Below are positions 32,876 through 44,253 of a stretch of DNA of 64,000 nucleotides, piece after piece. Each line of letters begins with the position of its first letter. Positions within the stretch are counted from its first letter, which is position 1. The notes under the pieces were generated by a model. The model did no database searches. It was given only the letters and a program-made list of their open reading frames with translations, and was not told the DNA's origin. Where the stretch lies: positions 124,001-188,000 of the forward strand of contig JASJFT010000079.1 of assembly GCA_030770425.1 (NCBI GenBank), written 5' to 3'. This stretch comes from Darksidea phi. Its lineage: Eukaryota; Ascomycota; Dothideomycetes; Pleosporales; Lentitheciaceae. A program made the position numbers and the translations under genes.

Positions 32876-33716
32876 GTTGGAAGCTGTGGTTGAAGACAAC
32901 CTGGCGATGACAAGGCAGAAGTAAACCGAAAGGGCGCGACGTAGAAGTGTCGAGGCTGTAGCGGGATTGCTGTGCGGGCGGGCCAAATTTTGGAAACTAT
33001 TTCTGCCGGTCTACACCGCTTTCGAAATCTTGGCGGTGGTGGTTAGTCAGCATGGCCATTCCTTCTTTAGACGGCCGTCAATTGATGCTTAACAAAAGAA
33101 GCGTATAAAGCGACTGGTTATGTACACAGTATGCCAATCAATCCGCAGATGAAGTTCCCCGTTGGCATGGTCCTTCGCTTCAGAGAGCCACTACGTATGG
33201 CCAAGCTTGATTACACTCACCACACGATCCAACCGTCACGACCAACCTCGTTCAAGCGACTCTGCGACGTGGCCAAATCCATCCCCAATTCCTCACGTCA
33301 ATAGTTAGAACCCACCAAAGGACTGACTCTACGCTTTTTCTTCGGTGAGACCGATAGGGTCATTCCCATGTCTCACTCTCAAGTAATCTCCTATGAGCTC
33401 TAGCTTATCGTTCATCCATTCAATGCTCCTCAGTGTCCTGCAGCACAGCCTGCATTCGAGACTCAACAACTATTTCAGTGACTCGGAACCATCTTCGTCG
33501 ATTGTGCTACTTAGGGATGATGAGAAGGTTTCGCGTCCCACTGTGGAATAGCTGCCCTCCAAATTGTCCATCGATCAAGTGCAGGGGGCTCTCGGTCTGT
33601 TGCATTTGATGCACCCGTCACTGACTCAGCAATCTCTCCCCAACCCGTTTTCACTAGCTTGTAGTACGAGTTTTCCGTGTTTGGTCTGCAAACACGCACC
33701 TAGTACGCCGCGGCGC
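32876..33716. other. Upstream region of UTP7; no gene seen
   Basis: About 840 bp with the UTP7 promoter and no supported gene. Short open frames overlap the HET-like fragment that begins beyond it. Confidence 0.4.
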
Positions 33717-34075
33717 TTACTGGCTTTCCGTCTGAGCCATTTGCAACCATATATATTTTTTCCATAGTTGCCATATGCGCGCCAGCAGCATGTATGCTTG
33801 ACGTATGGGAGAGTCCCACCCTTCAAAATCGCTGTTACCCATGCTTTTAAGCCAGATTCCAATATATATATCGTTGCCAGGGTCGTCTCCTTCTCGGCAG
33901 TTGAGGATGGCCAAGTATCTGTTATCCGCCCCACGAAGACATGGTAGCCATATCCTTAGTCCTCTGTTGGTAATTTCGTGCTCGGCGTGGTTGACCCCTT
34001 GCCTCGCAATGATTCTGGTGGACTTGCGGAAGAATGAGGGCCACGGACAAAGCAGTCTGCGTGATGCCTAGTGGG
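33717..34075 (-). pseudogene. C-terminal fragment resembling HET-domain proteins
   Basis: An uninterrupted minus-strand frame without its own plausible start encodes about 119 residues, including ITNRGLRIWLPCLRG and YLAILNCREGDDPG, then IGIWLKSMGN. The pattern 'TNRGLRI...L...YLAILNCRE...IGIWL' is typical of the region downstream of the HET domain in vegetative-incompatibility-type proteins. The upstream edge is a TAG stop, and I find no HET domain in the 700 bp beyond. It therefore appears to be a truncated relic; a 3' exon of an unseen gene is a less likely alternative. Confidence 0.4.
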
Positions 34076-34702
34076 GCTCAGCCTTGTTCTTGCACGTCAT
34101 CCTATCCAGTCAGACAAGAGGCGCCTCTTCTACTCCTGAAGCATCGTCCACGGTGTACTAACCTTTGATCTGAGGTTATGGTGGATGAAAAGGTCACAAT
34201 GACTTCCTTCTGTAAGCTCTTGTAGATACAAATACCTTGTATACATTCAAGGAGTAATAGCTATGGGAGCTATAAGAACGGTGCTCGACCCGTATTGCGT
34301 GCACATCTGGCGAGGCTGCATATGTATACATGCGACAAAAAATAACGCGAGTCGTTCAACAGCTAGATTGGGATCAATCAGGAGAAACATTCAAGTTCGG
34401 CCAGTTGAAAACTTCGATAGGAGCACCGCGGCGGATTACACTTACCGCGACGCCAAACATCGTGGCCGGTGGTGCCGAAATCTGCACTCAAACCTTCTTG
34501 ACCCGTACTGGCTCTTTGTGTTCTTGACAAGGCTTAGAGACTACTTGCTTCCCACTAGGCGACCAACTATCGGACGAGAGCTGCGTTTTCTGAAGCTTGG
34601 AAACTGAAGTCTAACCCTAACCTTATTTTCACTTACTGTGATACGTCTATTAGCTTGCGCTTTATCTTCTTTGGCGGCACTGCATCCCAGTCACGCTCTC
34701 CC
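34076..34702. other. Spacer with a short telomere-like motif; no gene seen
   Basis: About 630 bp without a supported gene. CTAACCCTAACC at 34611-34622 equals two units of the fungal telomere repeat (TTAGGG on the minus strand). Confidence 0.4.
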
Positions 34703-36132
34703 CTAACTAGAAGGCGCCATAGGTATATCTAGTTGCAACTCTGATCTAGACACTGTTGTCGAACTCTGAGACTTTACCTTTTCTACCTTCTTCTCTGGGC
34801 GGTTTAGCCAGAACGAAGGAAGGGCTTCCTTAATTGACCTTAGGCGTTCTCCTAACGCGTAGTCAAGATAGTTGTGCAGTATTCTCCGCACATCTAGCAA
34901 GTCGTCCAGTTTCCCCATGCGTGCCGTCTCTACCTCCTCCATCCGGAAGTATACCTGACCGTCTTCTGGGTCCACTTCCCGCCAGTGTATCCAAAGTATG
35001 ATTGTATAACCCTCTGTCGTCAAGGAAAAATGGCAAGTTTCGAGCTGCGTTAGCGGGCGACTGGGGTACGCAAGAGAGTAGAATTGGTACATGTAATTGA
35101 CGATAAGGGTGCCGTCGCGGGCTGCTTGGAGGGAGGCATGGACTTGGTTTTCGCCAAAGATGGCGGCCTTCCATTGAGCAGTGAGAAAGGGGAAGTGTGT
35201 ATCAGCATTGAGGACAACGTTGTACCTGCAGTCAAAGTTAGCTGAAGAAACAGCGATGGGGAATCGACGGCAATGTACCGGTCAGCCATGTCATCCTCCT
35301 CACGGGTGAACGGCATGATGAATGCTGGTATGTGTGCCGTCGCCTCTATGACTGTGATATATCCAATGCAGCTGTCTGGCTGCGGTCGCGCGAGCGAGCG
35401 ACACAGCTCGGGGACGGTTACACGCGGCGGCGTAGGAAGATAGTCTTTGATTAGATTCACCTGGTTCTTTAGTGTCAAGCCCTTGACCCCACCAGAATAG
35501 CCCTCGCCCCGAAAAAGGATATGCTCCTCCATCATCTTCTGGGCCGTAATCTCATTCTCCACCGACGCAGCCCTCCGAGTATCTATAATTACTTGTGCAT
35601 GGGGCGAAGGCTCCTGCTCACGGCTTCGCCGAAGTGTCTTTACAAAGTCGGCAAGCGCCTCTGGAAGGGCAATCCCTTTGTCTACGGTTATGTTGTACCC
35701 GGCCAACTGCTTCTTATCGGTAATAGCAGTGTCTTTTCGCGTTGGGGACGGGTTTCGGGGGAGAGACATTGGAGAGGAAGATTGTGTGCTGTGTTCGAAA
35801 GAGCGCAGATTCTCTTGTGTGAGGCGTAAAGAGGGAGGTTTGCGGTCAAGGGAGCGGGCTCGGCGATGTTCGCGGTGCGGACTCGAGCTGCGCAGGCGTG
35901 GCGGGGTAGGAGGGTCGATGGAGCACGCGCGACGCTTCGGAGGACGGGGGGACGTAGGAGGACCACGGGCGAGGTCAATAGGGCCAGGACATCGAGAGAA
36001 ATTCTCAATATATGAGCGGCGTCTTTTTGCACAAGGAGCGACGGTCTCAATGGTGTGGGCCAGTCGTTTGGCGGGTTGAGTCTCCGTGGGCGCGCTGGTG
36101 GAGCTAATCGAGCGCGCGCGCTTTCCCAACAT
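34703..36132 (-). CDS. DUF7924 domain-containing protein
   Basis: Two exons (36132-35279, 35225-34703) give about 458 aa, joined in frame by a 53-nt intron that restores DRYNVVLNADTHFP. I choose the Met at 36132 (MLGKRARSISS); the open frame extends upstream to 36318 but without conserved features. The first 170 residues are Arg/Ser/Pro-rich and disordered, with repeated PP and KRR motifs. The conserved part (about 190-420) includes LKNQVNLIKDYLPTPP, ARPQPDSCIGYI and AFIMPFTREEDD, which I associate with the fungal DUF7924 family. A C-terminal Lys-rich helix ends the protein. Function is unknown; the family is amplified in Pezizomycotina. Confidence 0.78.
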
Positions 36133-36925
36133 GAGAGGATAGATATTACGTGAAGTATACGTAAAAATGAAAGGAAATGCAGCACCGACGAGGCGATAGA
36201 TGGCGAGCGATGGAGACTTGATGGGCTGTTGGTGATTTTGAATCGAATTCGTTATTGGAGCCGGAGCAACCAATTGCACTGTGTAATCAACATCGAATGT
36301 TTTGAGACGCCAAGTCACGTGATCACCCCACCAGCCACTTTAGCCACACGCACGAGTACTTGTCATGTCTGGAGCAGACGAAGAGCGAATCCTAGCAACG
36401 AGCTATCGTCACTCAACTAATTACCACGCCGCCCATTTTCAATAAGGATGACTTTCCAAGATGTTAGCAATGCAGGTGCGCGGAGATCTTTACCTGTGCC
36501 GGCGGTCTCTGCCGGTTAACAAGACTACACAAAGGGGCACCCCGCACTGTTCTGCTATTCCGTATAGTCACCTTAAACTAAGCCTCGCCGACATGCCAGC
36601 GTCCGTACTGGCTTCTTGAAGCATGCCTACGAAGGCTATATTCGAGGATGGCGGTTGTCCGAGCTGTTGAATACCCGCAGACGGACTCGACGAGGCTTTC
36701 CCCCTAGGAAATGCAGCTGGGGAATAATTTCATTGGGGGTGTTAAGGCAGAAGAGGCAGGGCTGCCAGCAGTGCCGGTAGGTGGAGCTGTAGCTTTGATA
36801 GAAGCCATATCGCATGTTGGCCAGCTCGGCAAGATTTCGTCTTGGGCATCGAGCATTGTGCGCTCGCTGATATATCTAGCTGAGGCTAACCTACAACATC
36901 TTTCGATGCGATCATTGCGCGATAG
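36133..36925. other. Spacer at the left edge of the relic-rich region; no gene seen
   Basis: About 790 bp containing the DUF7924 promoter. Beyond 36500 I see no motif-bearing open frame. Confidence 0.4.
36315..36322. promoter_or_regulatory. TCACGTGA palindrome upstream of the DUF7924 gene
   Basis: An 8-bp palindrome with a CACGTG core, about 185 bp upstream of the chosen DUF7924 start. It matches Cbf1-type E-boxes. Role inferred from position only. Confidence 0.3.
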
Positions 36926-37558
36926 TCAAAGGTACGTGGCCACAACGGAGTATTGTTGTTTGGGTATTTGTGAGTGGAACTGGGTGGGGAAGGGTTCGTA
37001 GGCGCCGAGCGTTGCGGATTGGGATGTGAGTACGGAACTAGAAGGGTGTATGATGCTGTGGGGTTCTGTGCAGCTGTAGGGGCGGAGGTCTTCATTACCT
37101 GGCGTTTCGGCCTCCTCGTTCTCTAGAATTCGTTTGAACATGTCCAAATATCTAAAGTAACGGGCAACGATTCTGGTTGGCTCCCCGTTGCAACAGTCCC
37201 ACGCCTGGTTTGTCGGCCGGTCCATGAGAAGCCACCATGGAGCCGACCCGAAGAGCTGGGTCGGCCCGATACAAGGCCATTCAAGATCGGCCACGTCGAT
37301 GACCGTGAGGTCTTGTCTGCTTCTGACCATCAGGTTCGCTAAGCCAATGTCGTCGCAGATGATCTTGAACTTGGTGCGGCCGTACTCGCTGTGAACAAAC
37401 TTAGGTATCAAGGACTTGAGGACTATAAATGGCGGGTACTTGGCCATGGCATCGTATCGGCCGTTCGGTTGGGCGGAGCAATTGTTCCCAATCTTGTTCG
37501 GCAACGTACTGGACGTATTCCGTTGTCGATGAAAAGCCCGTGCTCGTATCACCTAGAG
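36926..37558 (-). pseudogene. Broken APH-like phosphotransferase (kinase-fold) fragment
   Basis: The minus strand carries the C-terminal half of a fungal aminoglycoside-phosphotransferase-type enzyme. Motifs include FKIICDDIGLANLMVRS, DLTVIDVADLEWPCIGPTQLF, GSAPWWLL, and ARYFRYLDMFKRILENEEAE. The upstream segment (DTSTGFSSTTEYVQYVAEQDWEQLLR) is in a different frame, so there is at least one frameshift near 37470. The N-terminal lobe with the nucleotide loop is not found upstream. The aspartate in ICDD would be the catalytic-loop position. These enzymes are numerous in filamentous ascomycetes and mostly of unknown substrate. The position in a block of relics supports decay. Confidence 0.65.
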
Positions 37559-37662
37559 ATTGTTCTGTGAGTGGGAGTGTAAAGATAGTGGCAAAGGGGC
37601 ATACTGAGAGTGTCCACTCCTCCAGTCACCGGCCGTATTGGGAAGCGGAGCTCTGGAGTTAG

Positions 37663-37827
37663 AGAGCCCAAGCTGCCGATGTGGCCGAAGTCGAGCTTGA
37701 AAAGCTAAAGCAAGAAATTAACAAACTGACTAAAGATGAACTCAACCTCGTTGTCGCTGAGGTCTTCCCTCTGGAGTCTTGTGCCGCCATTGACGTCCTT
37801 GAGCAGATCGCTAAGGCTCCAAATTGA
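37663..37827 (+). pseudogene. Short coding relic (charged helical segment)
   Basis: A 54-codon frame without its own ATG encodes RAQAADVAEVELEKLKQEIN and VVAEVFPLESCAAIDVLEQI, ending in tandem TGA stops. The composition is protein-like (charged helix, then a Cys-containing amphipathic stretch), unlike chance frames. It lies just upstream of the chitinase-like relic on the same strand, so it could be part of the same dead gene, but I do not recognise it. Confidence 0.35.
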
Positions 37828-37904
37828 TGAAATGACCTAGAGCGAGAGGGCTTTTTGCTGCAACACCCCAGGCCTCGATCCTCGGAACCGGTATTGTTGT
37901 TTTA

Positions 37905-38321
37905 TAGCGGATAAGATTGATGGCGGCAACCTCCATGACAACCCCGAGATCGGGTACCAGAGCTGGACCGTCGAATATTCGCTGCATGATAAGGAAGGCT
38001 TCGAGAAGGCGCTAGGTGACGGGCTAGGCATGCAGCCAATTGGATCAAGTGGAAAGACTGGGACGGGTACCCGGAGTGTGAGGACCAGCCAGGCGACTGC
38101 GTCGAGGTGCACCAGTGGCACAAAAACTTCCCCCGCAAGCCGATCACATCACCGTCATGGACCCTAAGGAAATCATGGAGAAAGCCCTCCCTCAGATCAA
38201 CAAGCTTAAAACCCAGTTTTTGGAAGGCATCCTCGCTATTGGCCTGGGGAGATTCATAAGATCACATGCGTGCTCTGATCAACGAGCTCTAGGACTGCAG
38301 AAAGTAGGTTATGAGATCTGA
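37905..38321 (+). pseudogene. C-terminal relic of a GH18 (subgroup C-type) chitinase
   Basis: Three frames together recall the non-catalytic C-terminal region of long fungal GH18 chitinases: DNPEIGYQSWTVEYSLHD, then IKWKDWDGYPECEDQPGDC and VEVHQWHKNFPRK, then ADHITVMDPKEIMEKALPQI. Each block is in a different frame, so at least two frameshifts separate them. No GH18 DxxDxDxE active-site motif is present in the window. The relic faces away from the APH-like kinase fragment. The family call is from memory of such C-termini and is only moderately certain; that the DNA is former coding sequence is clearer. Confidence 0.45.
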
Positions 38322-38329
38322 GCTCATGG

Positions 38330-39311
38330 AAAGCACTAGCTACGGCCTCGGAACACCCTTCACGTTACTGCCGCTCCCGATATAGCTACACACGTTCGTG
38401 ACGCAAGTGACGCGGGCGTTCCGCAATCGAACGCCTAATAATGAATGCGATTTACTATCGTAAATCTCCGAGGCTGGACTATACTTGGGCCCTACAATGA
38501 TCGGAGGACCTTTTAATATAGCTCACCTACACAAGTTCTTTGCACATAGCTCAGCCACTTCGAAGTGATCGACAGGTATGAATCTAAGTCCTCTAATTAA
38601 ACCAAGCTTCTTCGGGCCAAAGACGCTAAGCGAAGCTCTGGCTTGACACAACACATCGTGCATTGCACGTTCCACAGACCGGGGCTGAAGCAAACAACGA
38701 TCAGAAGTTGTTTACTGTTGTCTTTGTAAGTCTTCGCCCGTTTAGCAGATTCTGCTTATGCTGATAAGAAGGACCGCTTGTTAAGGCTGGCTTACCATCT
38801 GAAAGAGTAGCGTTAGCCCTTTGCTTCCTGGAAAGGAGTTAGAGACCAGACCAGGCACAAACTCCGTGCCAAACGACTTTCGGGTGCAGTAGCATCCGTG
38901 GCCACAATCCCCTCCGTTTGCATACGCGACTCCACCTTTTCAAGGTTCTTCAAAGCGGCGCGACAACCAATAAATGCGTGTGACCCAACACCATTGGCTG
39001 CAAGTAGCAATTACCCGATTGATAGCTGGCGCAGCCGTTAGAGGATGTGCAGCGCTTTCCCGCACTTGATTAGGCTCTAGCAGTCTCTGTAACCGTGTGG
39101 TACGACCCTGTTCCTCCGTTTGGGAGTGTATCGGGCGTATTCTGATTGGACGCCTCCCGCAATCTCTCATTCACTTATGCGAGCTGGTCGTTTGCTGTTT
39201 GTTGGCCCGCCCTAGTGAGGGATGTGCCGCGGCGGTTAATATAACGGCTCGTTTGCGTTGAATTATCACGACCTCACACTGTAGCTTTCAACTTCCTTCA
39301 ACCTCGACAAG
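38330..39311. other. Gene-free spacer before the first P450
   Basis: About 980 bp with no recognisable gene. It includes the upstream region of the P450 gene with a TTAATATAA stretch near 39236, which may serve as a TATA-like element. Confidence 0.4.
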
Positions 39312-41035
39312 ATGGACGTCCATACGCTCCCAGCGCCCTCGCATACACTACAGACAGTGGCTGCCACTGCTCTCATCCTGGCCGCATGCTTTTTGTTTCC
39401 GAAGATCAACTATTGGGCGCAGCTCTGGAAGCTACCTGCCTTGGGTAGTTCGGCCTCTGGCAAGAAGCAACAGCAAGCGTACTTGCAGTCGGCGAAGAGG
39501 CTGTATAAAGAGGGATATGACAAGGTAGTATTCGCTGCCCATCTTTGAAGAAGTGATACTGAATATCAGTTAGTTCAAGGATACTGTATGGCGCATAGGC
39601 ACTGAGGATGGCGTGGATAATGTCGTTATCCCGATCCGTTTCTTGCCCGAACTGAGGAAATTGCCCGACTCAGTTCTCAGCTTTACTCGTGCTATCGAGA
39701 AGGTGTGTTAAGGCGCACAGGCGTGCAGAATGGGAGCTGACAAGTGACAGAATTTGGAAACCAAGTACACCGGTCTTCTGACCGAGGAAACTCTCATTAC
39801 ACATTCGATAAAGGCTGACCTCACGCCCTGCCTTGGTACTTCCCCTGTTACTATTTGCCTACCCTAGAGACTAACGTATTACAGCGCGACTAAACGCCGT
39901 GGTATACGCCGAAGTAGAGCAAGCCATACACGACGAGATGCCCGAATGCGAAGATTGGACACCCGTTTCCATCTACATGAAGTTGGCTACCATGGTAGCG
40001 AAGATATCAGGTCGAATATTCATTGGCCCAGAGCTGTGCCGAAACAAGGACTACCTCGACTGCGCCATCAACTATACCATGGACGTTATTGAAGTGCTGC
40101 GAGCAGTCAAACAAACAAACCCTTGGCTCCGTCCCTTCCTTGCTCCACGCCTTCCACAAGTCCAGCGATTACAAAACAGAGAACGACTAGCGAGGAATGT
40201 TTTATTTCCCATTGTCAAAGCGAGGCGTGATGCCGAAGTGAACGATCCGAATGGAGAGAAACCTGACGATATGCTGTCTTGGTTCATGAGTCGACGAAAG
40301 GATTACGGGGAATACTCCACGGAATACATGACGAAATTGCAGCTGGGGCTTATTTTCGCTGCAATCCACACTACAACCATAAGTGCCACAAACATGCGCG
40401 TCTCTCGACCCTTGAGGCCGATCAATTGCTAACATTCTCGCAGACTGTACGATCTTTCAGCTATGCCCGAGTATATCGAGCCCCTCCGCGAGGAGATCCG
40501 CAACGTCATGGCCGAGAATGGCGGCACCATCACAACGCGCGCTTTACAGCAGCTGGTCAAGCTTGACAGTTACATGAAAGAATCAATGCGCGTCCGCCCA
40601 ATCGGCACTACATCCTTCAGTCGGAAAGTCCTGAAAGGCTTCACACTCTCCAACGGCCAATACATCCCTCCCGGTGTCCTTTTGGAAGTACCCTCTGCTG
40701 CAGTCTACCAAGACTCAGCGCATTACGCAAATAGTGAGACTTTTGACGGCTTCCGCCACTCCAAGCTTCGCGAAGGTGGCTCGGCGGCGGATCATGCACG
40801 AAACCAATTTGTCACAACGAATGAGCAGAACCTCATATTTGGGTATGGCAGGCATGCATGTCCTGGGCGTTTCTTTGCCGCGAACGAAATCAAGATGATT
40901 GTTGCGAGGCTGTTGTTGGAGTTCGACGTCAAGAATCAAGATGGGAGTAAGGAGCGATATCCGAATATCGAGTCAGCAAGGCAGTCGACGCCGGATCCGA
41001 GGAAGTTGCTGCTGTTCAAAAGAGTGGTAGCCTAA
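39312..41035 (+). CDS. Cytochrome P450 monooxygenase, ent-kaurene-oxidase-like fungal class
   Basis: Five exons (39312-39524, 39574-39702, 39751-39835, 39885-40395, 40444-41035) give about 509 aa. An N-terminal membrane anchor (about 15-34) is followed by the I-helix FAAIHTTTISATN, which replaces the usual AGxDTT as in ent-kaurene oxidase-like P450s. ExxR is ESMR (about 357-360). The haem loop is FGYGRHACPGRFFA with the ligand Cys near 449. The last intron uses GC (40396-40397) rather than GT; this is the only boundary that restores ATN-I-LYDLSAMPEY in frame. Likely substrate is a hydrophobic small molecule; the true reaction is unknown. It lies in a sparse region with an amidase, a second P450 and two transporters. 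Confidence 0.9.
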
Positions 41036-41489
41036 GTCGGACGCTATGTGAGAGCCGACTATAGTAAGGCCGAGTAAGAGAAATTCACCTATTGTCAAGA
41101 AAGCGAAAGCAACCGATGCAAACCGCTTATGACATGGTAGAGACAGCCATCAGCGGCTAGTATCACAGTTTCATTCTTCAGCTTTTCTTTTGGCCCATCA
41201 ATCATCCCTTCTGCATGTGTCTCAACAATAGCATCATCAAGGCCATTGTTCTGGTGGGATGCTCTTAGCAAGCCCGACTTCTGTATTTAACATCAAGGTT
41301 GGCTGGCATGCCTTCGCATATATATCGTATCCGCTTCCCATTTGACCTAGTGCATTACAGCCTGATGACTCTAATCGAAAGCGCATAACAACCAACCGTC
41401 ACAACGTCCACGAACCGTGATATCTCACATGTAAATATACACAGACCTGGAGTAGTGAGGTTGCAAGACCAATGTTTCTGCCATGGGGT
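41036..41489. other. 3' flanks of P450 and amidase genes; no gene seen
   Basis: About 450 bp between convergent stops, with no recognisable coding signal. Confidence 0.45.
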
Positions 41490-43136
41490 TTATAAGGTGC
41501 CTAATGGATACGCATCCGGTATATTCCCATTGTCCGGCACCACCGCTGGCACACTCCCATATTCCTCCACCTCAGCCGCCTCCCGCGCCCAAACCGGTAC
41601 CCTTCTTACTTTGCCCAGCTGCTCCATCCCATACCCTATCTGTAATAACTGCTCCTCACTCCATGGCCTTCCCAGAATCTCCATACCAATGGGCACGCCA
41701 ATCGGCGCTTCTTCCGTCGCATCACTAAAGCCAACAGGTACAGTAACAACGGGACATCCCGTCAGAGCAGCCAAGATGCCGTTACGGCCTGTTTGTGAGG
41801 GGGAACCAATTTTGACCACGAGATTCTTCTGCTCCGGGTAGATGATTGCATCAAGGTTGTTGGAAACGAAGGTATTTTGAAGAGCGAGCGTGAGGTTGCG
41901 GATACCAGCTTGTCGGACGTTGTAGGTCGCGTCTCCGGTTGATGATACAAGAGCTGTGTTGACGTACTCGTATTGGGAGGGGAGGACGAGAAATTCGCCA
42001 CTGGAACCATTTCCTGCTCTTCGGCTATATAACTCGTCCAAAGTGGAAGGACGATCGCCGGAGAGCGAAGAACGCTGCAGATACTGATCCATAAGCTCGC
42101 GGTACTCAAACCGTTGGACATCGTAGGCTGCTTGGATAGCTGTCGCGTTGTAGATTGTCTCGTTGATGGGAATAAGTGTAACGCCTGCGGATTCCAGCTT
42201 CTGCATAAAGGCATCCATCGCTTCGTTTACTGGAGTGACTTCGGCAGCGGAGGTCCGGTCGAAGAAGCCGTTTAGTACACCAAGTCTGAGCCCTTGCAAT
42301 CGTTCAGGGGAGAGTGAAGCCGCGTAGTCGATGTTTCTATTTGCGGAAGGTACGAGAGCCGTGTCATTGTCGGCAGCATCGTAGCCAGATGATTGCATTA
42401 CAGTGAGAGCGACAGCCACATCTCTGATCGTGCGCGCGATAGGTCCAATAACATCATGCGTAACCGAAATTGGTATGATACCAGTACGAGTGAGCAACCC
42501 GCGAGTAGGTCGAATACTGAACAGAGAGTTCGCCGATGCAGGGCTACGCAGCGAATTGACTGTATCTGTTCCAGTGCCAAAGACGCAGAAAGAGGAAGCG
42601 ACCGCCGCTCCCGTTCCACCTGAGCTTCCACCCGGAGTGCGGGTAGAGTCATAAGGATTGATGGTTTGGCCACCTAGTGAAGAAACACTGATGCCTTCCA
42701 GAGCAAGCTCATGAAGATTCGTCTTACCCAAGATGATTGCTCCCGCGTTCTTCAACGCAACCACACTCGGCGCATCTTGTGTTGGCTGGGAGTTGCGGAG
42801 AGCCAGGCTTGAGCCCGTTGTCCGCATATCAGCAGTATCGTAGTTGTCCTTGAGGAGGACGGGGACGCAGAAAAGCGGCCCTGTAGCGTTTCCTGCTGCA
42901 AGAGAGTTGTCGCAGGAATCAGCAATGTCCAGGGCATTAGGGTTGAGTGTAATGATGGCATTAGTGCGGTTGTCGAACGTCTCGATCCGTGCAATAAACG
43001 ACGAGACGACTTCGCGACATGTCGATAGACCGGAGTATAGAGAGTGGTGAACCGAATCGATTGTCGCTTCTCGTGCGTCGAAAGGCATGTATTGCGCCAA
43101 GGCGAAGTTGCCGAGGCGCATCGCGAAAATCTGCAC
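41490..43136 (-). CDS. Amidase signature family hydrolase
   Basis: A single exon of 548 aa. The Ser-cisSer-Lys triad is visible: Lys96 in PVLLKDNYD, Ser171 in TPGGSSGGTGAA, and Ser195 in DTVNSLRSPASAN. Other hallmarks are GKTNLHELALEG and SIRPTRGLLTRTGIIPIS, and GCPVVTVPVGF in the C-terminal third. Family members hydrolyse amide bonds of diverse small molecules; the substrate here is unknown. N-glycosylation-type sites (NRT, NAT, NGS, NET, NDT) suggest a secreted protein, but the given N-terminus is not a clear signal peptide, so a short upstream exon could be missing. It sits between two P450 genes, compatible with tailoring of a metabolite, though such genes are also common as singletons. 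Confidence 0.92.
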   Translation of the reverse strand: MQIFAMRLGNFALAQYMPFDAREATIDSVHHSLYSGLSTCREVVSSFIARIETFDNRTNAIITLNPNALDIADSCDNSLAAGNATGPLFCVPVLLKDNYDTADMRTTGSSLALRNSQPTQDAPSVVALKNAGAIILGKTNLHELALEGISVSSLGGQTINPYDSTRTPGGSSGGTGAAVASSFCVFGTGTDTVNSLRSPASANSLFSIRPTRGLLTRTGIIPISVTHDVIGPIARTIRDVAVALTVMQSSGYDAADNDTALVPSANRNIDYAASLSPERLQGLRLGVLNGFFDRTSAAEVTPVNEAMDAFMQKLESAGVTLIPINETIYNATAIQAAYDVQRFEYRELMDQYLQRSSLSGDRPSTLDELYSRRAGNGSSGEFLVLPSQYEYVNTALVSSTGDATYNVRQAGIRNLTLALQNTFVSNNLDAIIYPEQKNLVVKIGSPSQTGRNGILAALTGCPVVTVPVGFSDATEEAPIGVPIGMEILGRPWSEEQLLQIGYGMEQLGKVRRVPVWAREAAEVEEYGSVPAVVPDNGNIPDAYPLGTL

Positions 43137-44253
43137 TCTTTTTGAATCACCTTTTCACGTTATTCCGCGTGTTTGACGACGCGATGGCTGCTACTCGTTC
43201 GACACAGCATGAAGTAGGGCCTCTGACGTCGCGAAAGGAGGCCTGCACAAACTCCCGCCTCGACACTACGTCATCCCGATCGTCGGCATCCGCTGCAACA
43301 ATCTTTGTGCACACCATTCTCCGGCCGACCTTCCGAGATCTTATTATGTTTTTGAATCAGTGGCAGGCGGGTTTGCATTATCATCAGTTGAGATAACATT
43401 ATCATGACCGTTCACTCCCAAGAAGCCCAGATGGCCAGTTTGTCTACTATGTCGGCACAAAATCGTAAAGGATGACGGCAGTCCACGGACGAGCTGCGTA
43501 TTAGGAAGACATGTTTCTCGGATAGTGGTGAATATCAAGACCTTCAATTCTACCCGAGATATTTCGTCCCGAATACCTTGGAACGCAAGGTTGTTCTATC
43601 AATCAACCGGCCACCTCACCAAAATCAATTCGTGTTTTTGACTGATTGCGCCACAACGCCAGAATATTTTGTATTGAAATTCTATAGATAGGCTTCCTAG
43701 ATAGCTCTATATTACGTCCTATTATGGCCTTGAATATAGTACTTCGAGTACGTTGGAACGATTCTGCCAGCGTGCTGGGGAGAATTGTGGCGATGGGATC
43801 TGTCGAAAGGTTAGCGCGTGGTCTCGAAAACGCGAAAAAAACAACAACAACAAGCAGGGGCCAACACAGCGGATCATGGACCGTGAGGGCCGAAGTCTTT
43901 GCAACGGTTTGAAGTCTTTTACTGTTTTTGGTACACTTTGGACATTATATCTCTTAAGTTTGAAGACTTTACATGCTACTCTAATACTCGTGTACTTAAC
44001 TACGAGTATACACATCGATAACGGTACTATAATACGTCTAAACCAAGACATCCTCCGTTAAAGTAGTATGTTCAGAATCTACCTCGAAATATTGTTTATT
44101 CTTTTGATAGAGAATATATTTTCCGCTCTGTACAGATTCCTAAACAATATTCTCCCCCTCTCCCTTCGATCCGCATCGACACGAAGGGGCTGACCAAATG
44201 TTGAATTTAGCCATTCAATTTATTCTCTCCTCGCTCTCCTTTCCCTTTCTCTC
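43137..44253. other. Gene-free spacer between amidase and second P450
   Basis: About 1.1 kb of AT-rich DNA from roughly 43600 on. Short open frames only. It would contain the amidase promoter and the P450 3' flank. Confidence 0.4.

Noticed and set aside
32876..32986. N-terminal extension of UTP7 to the upstream Met
   Set aside because: The added 37 residues are hydrophobic and unlike Utp7; MAQKSSS is a better start.
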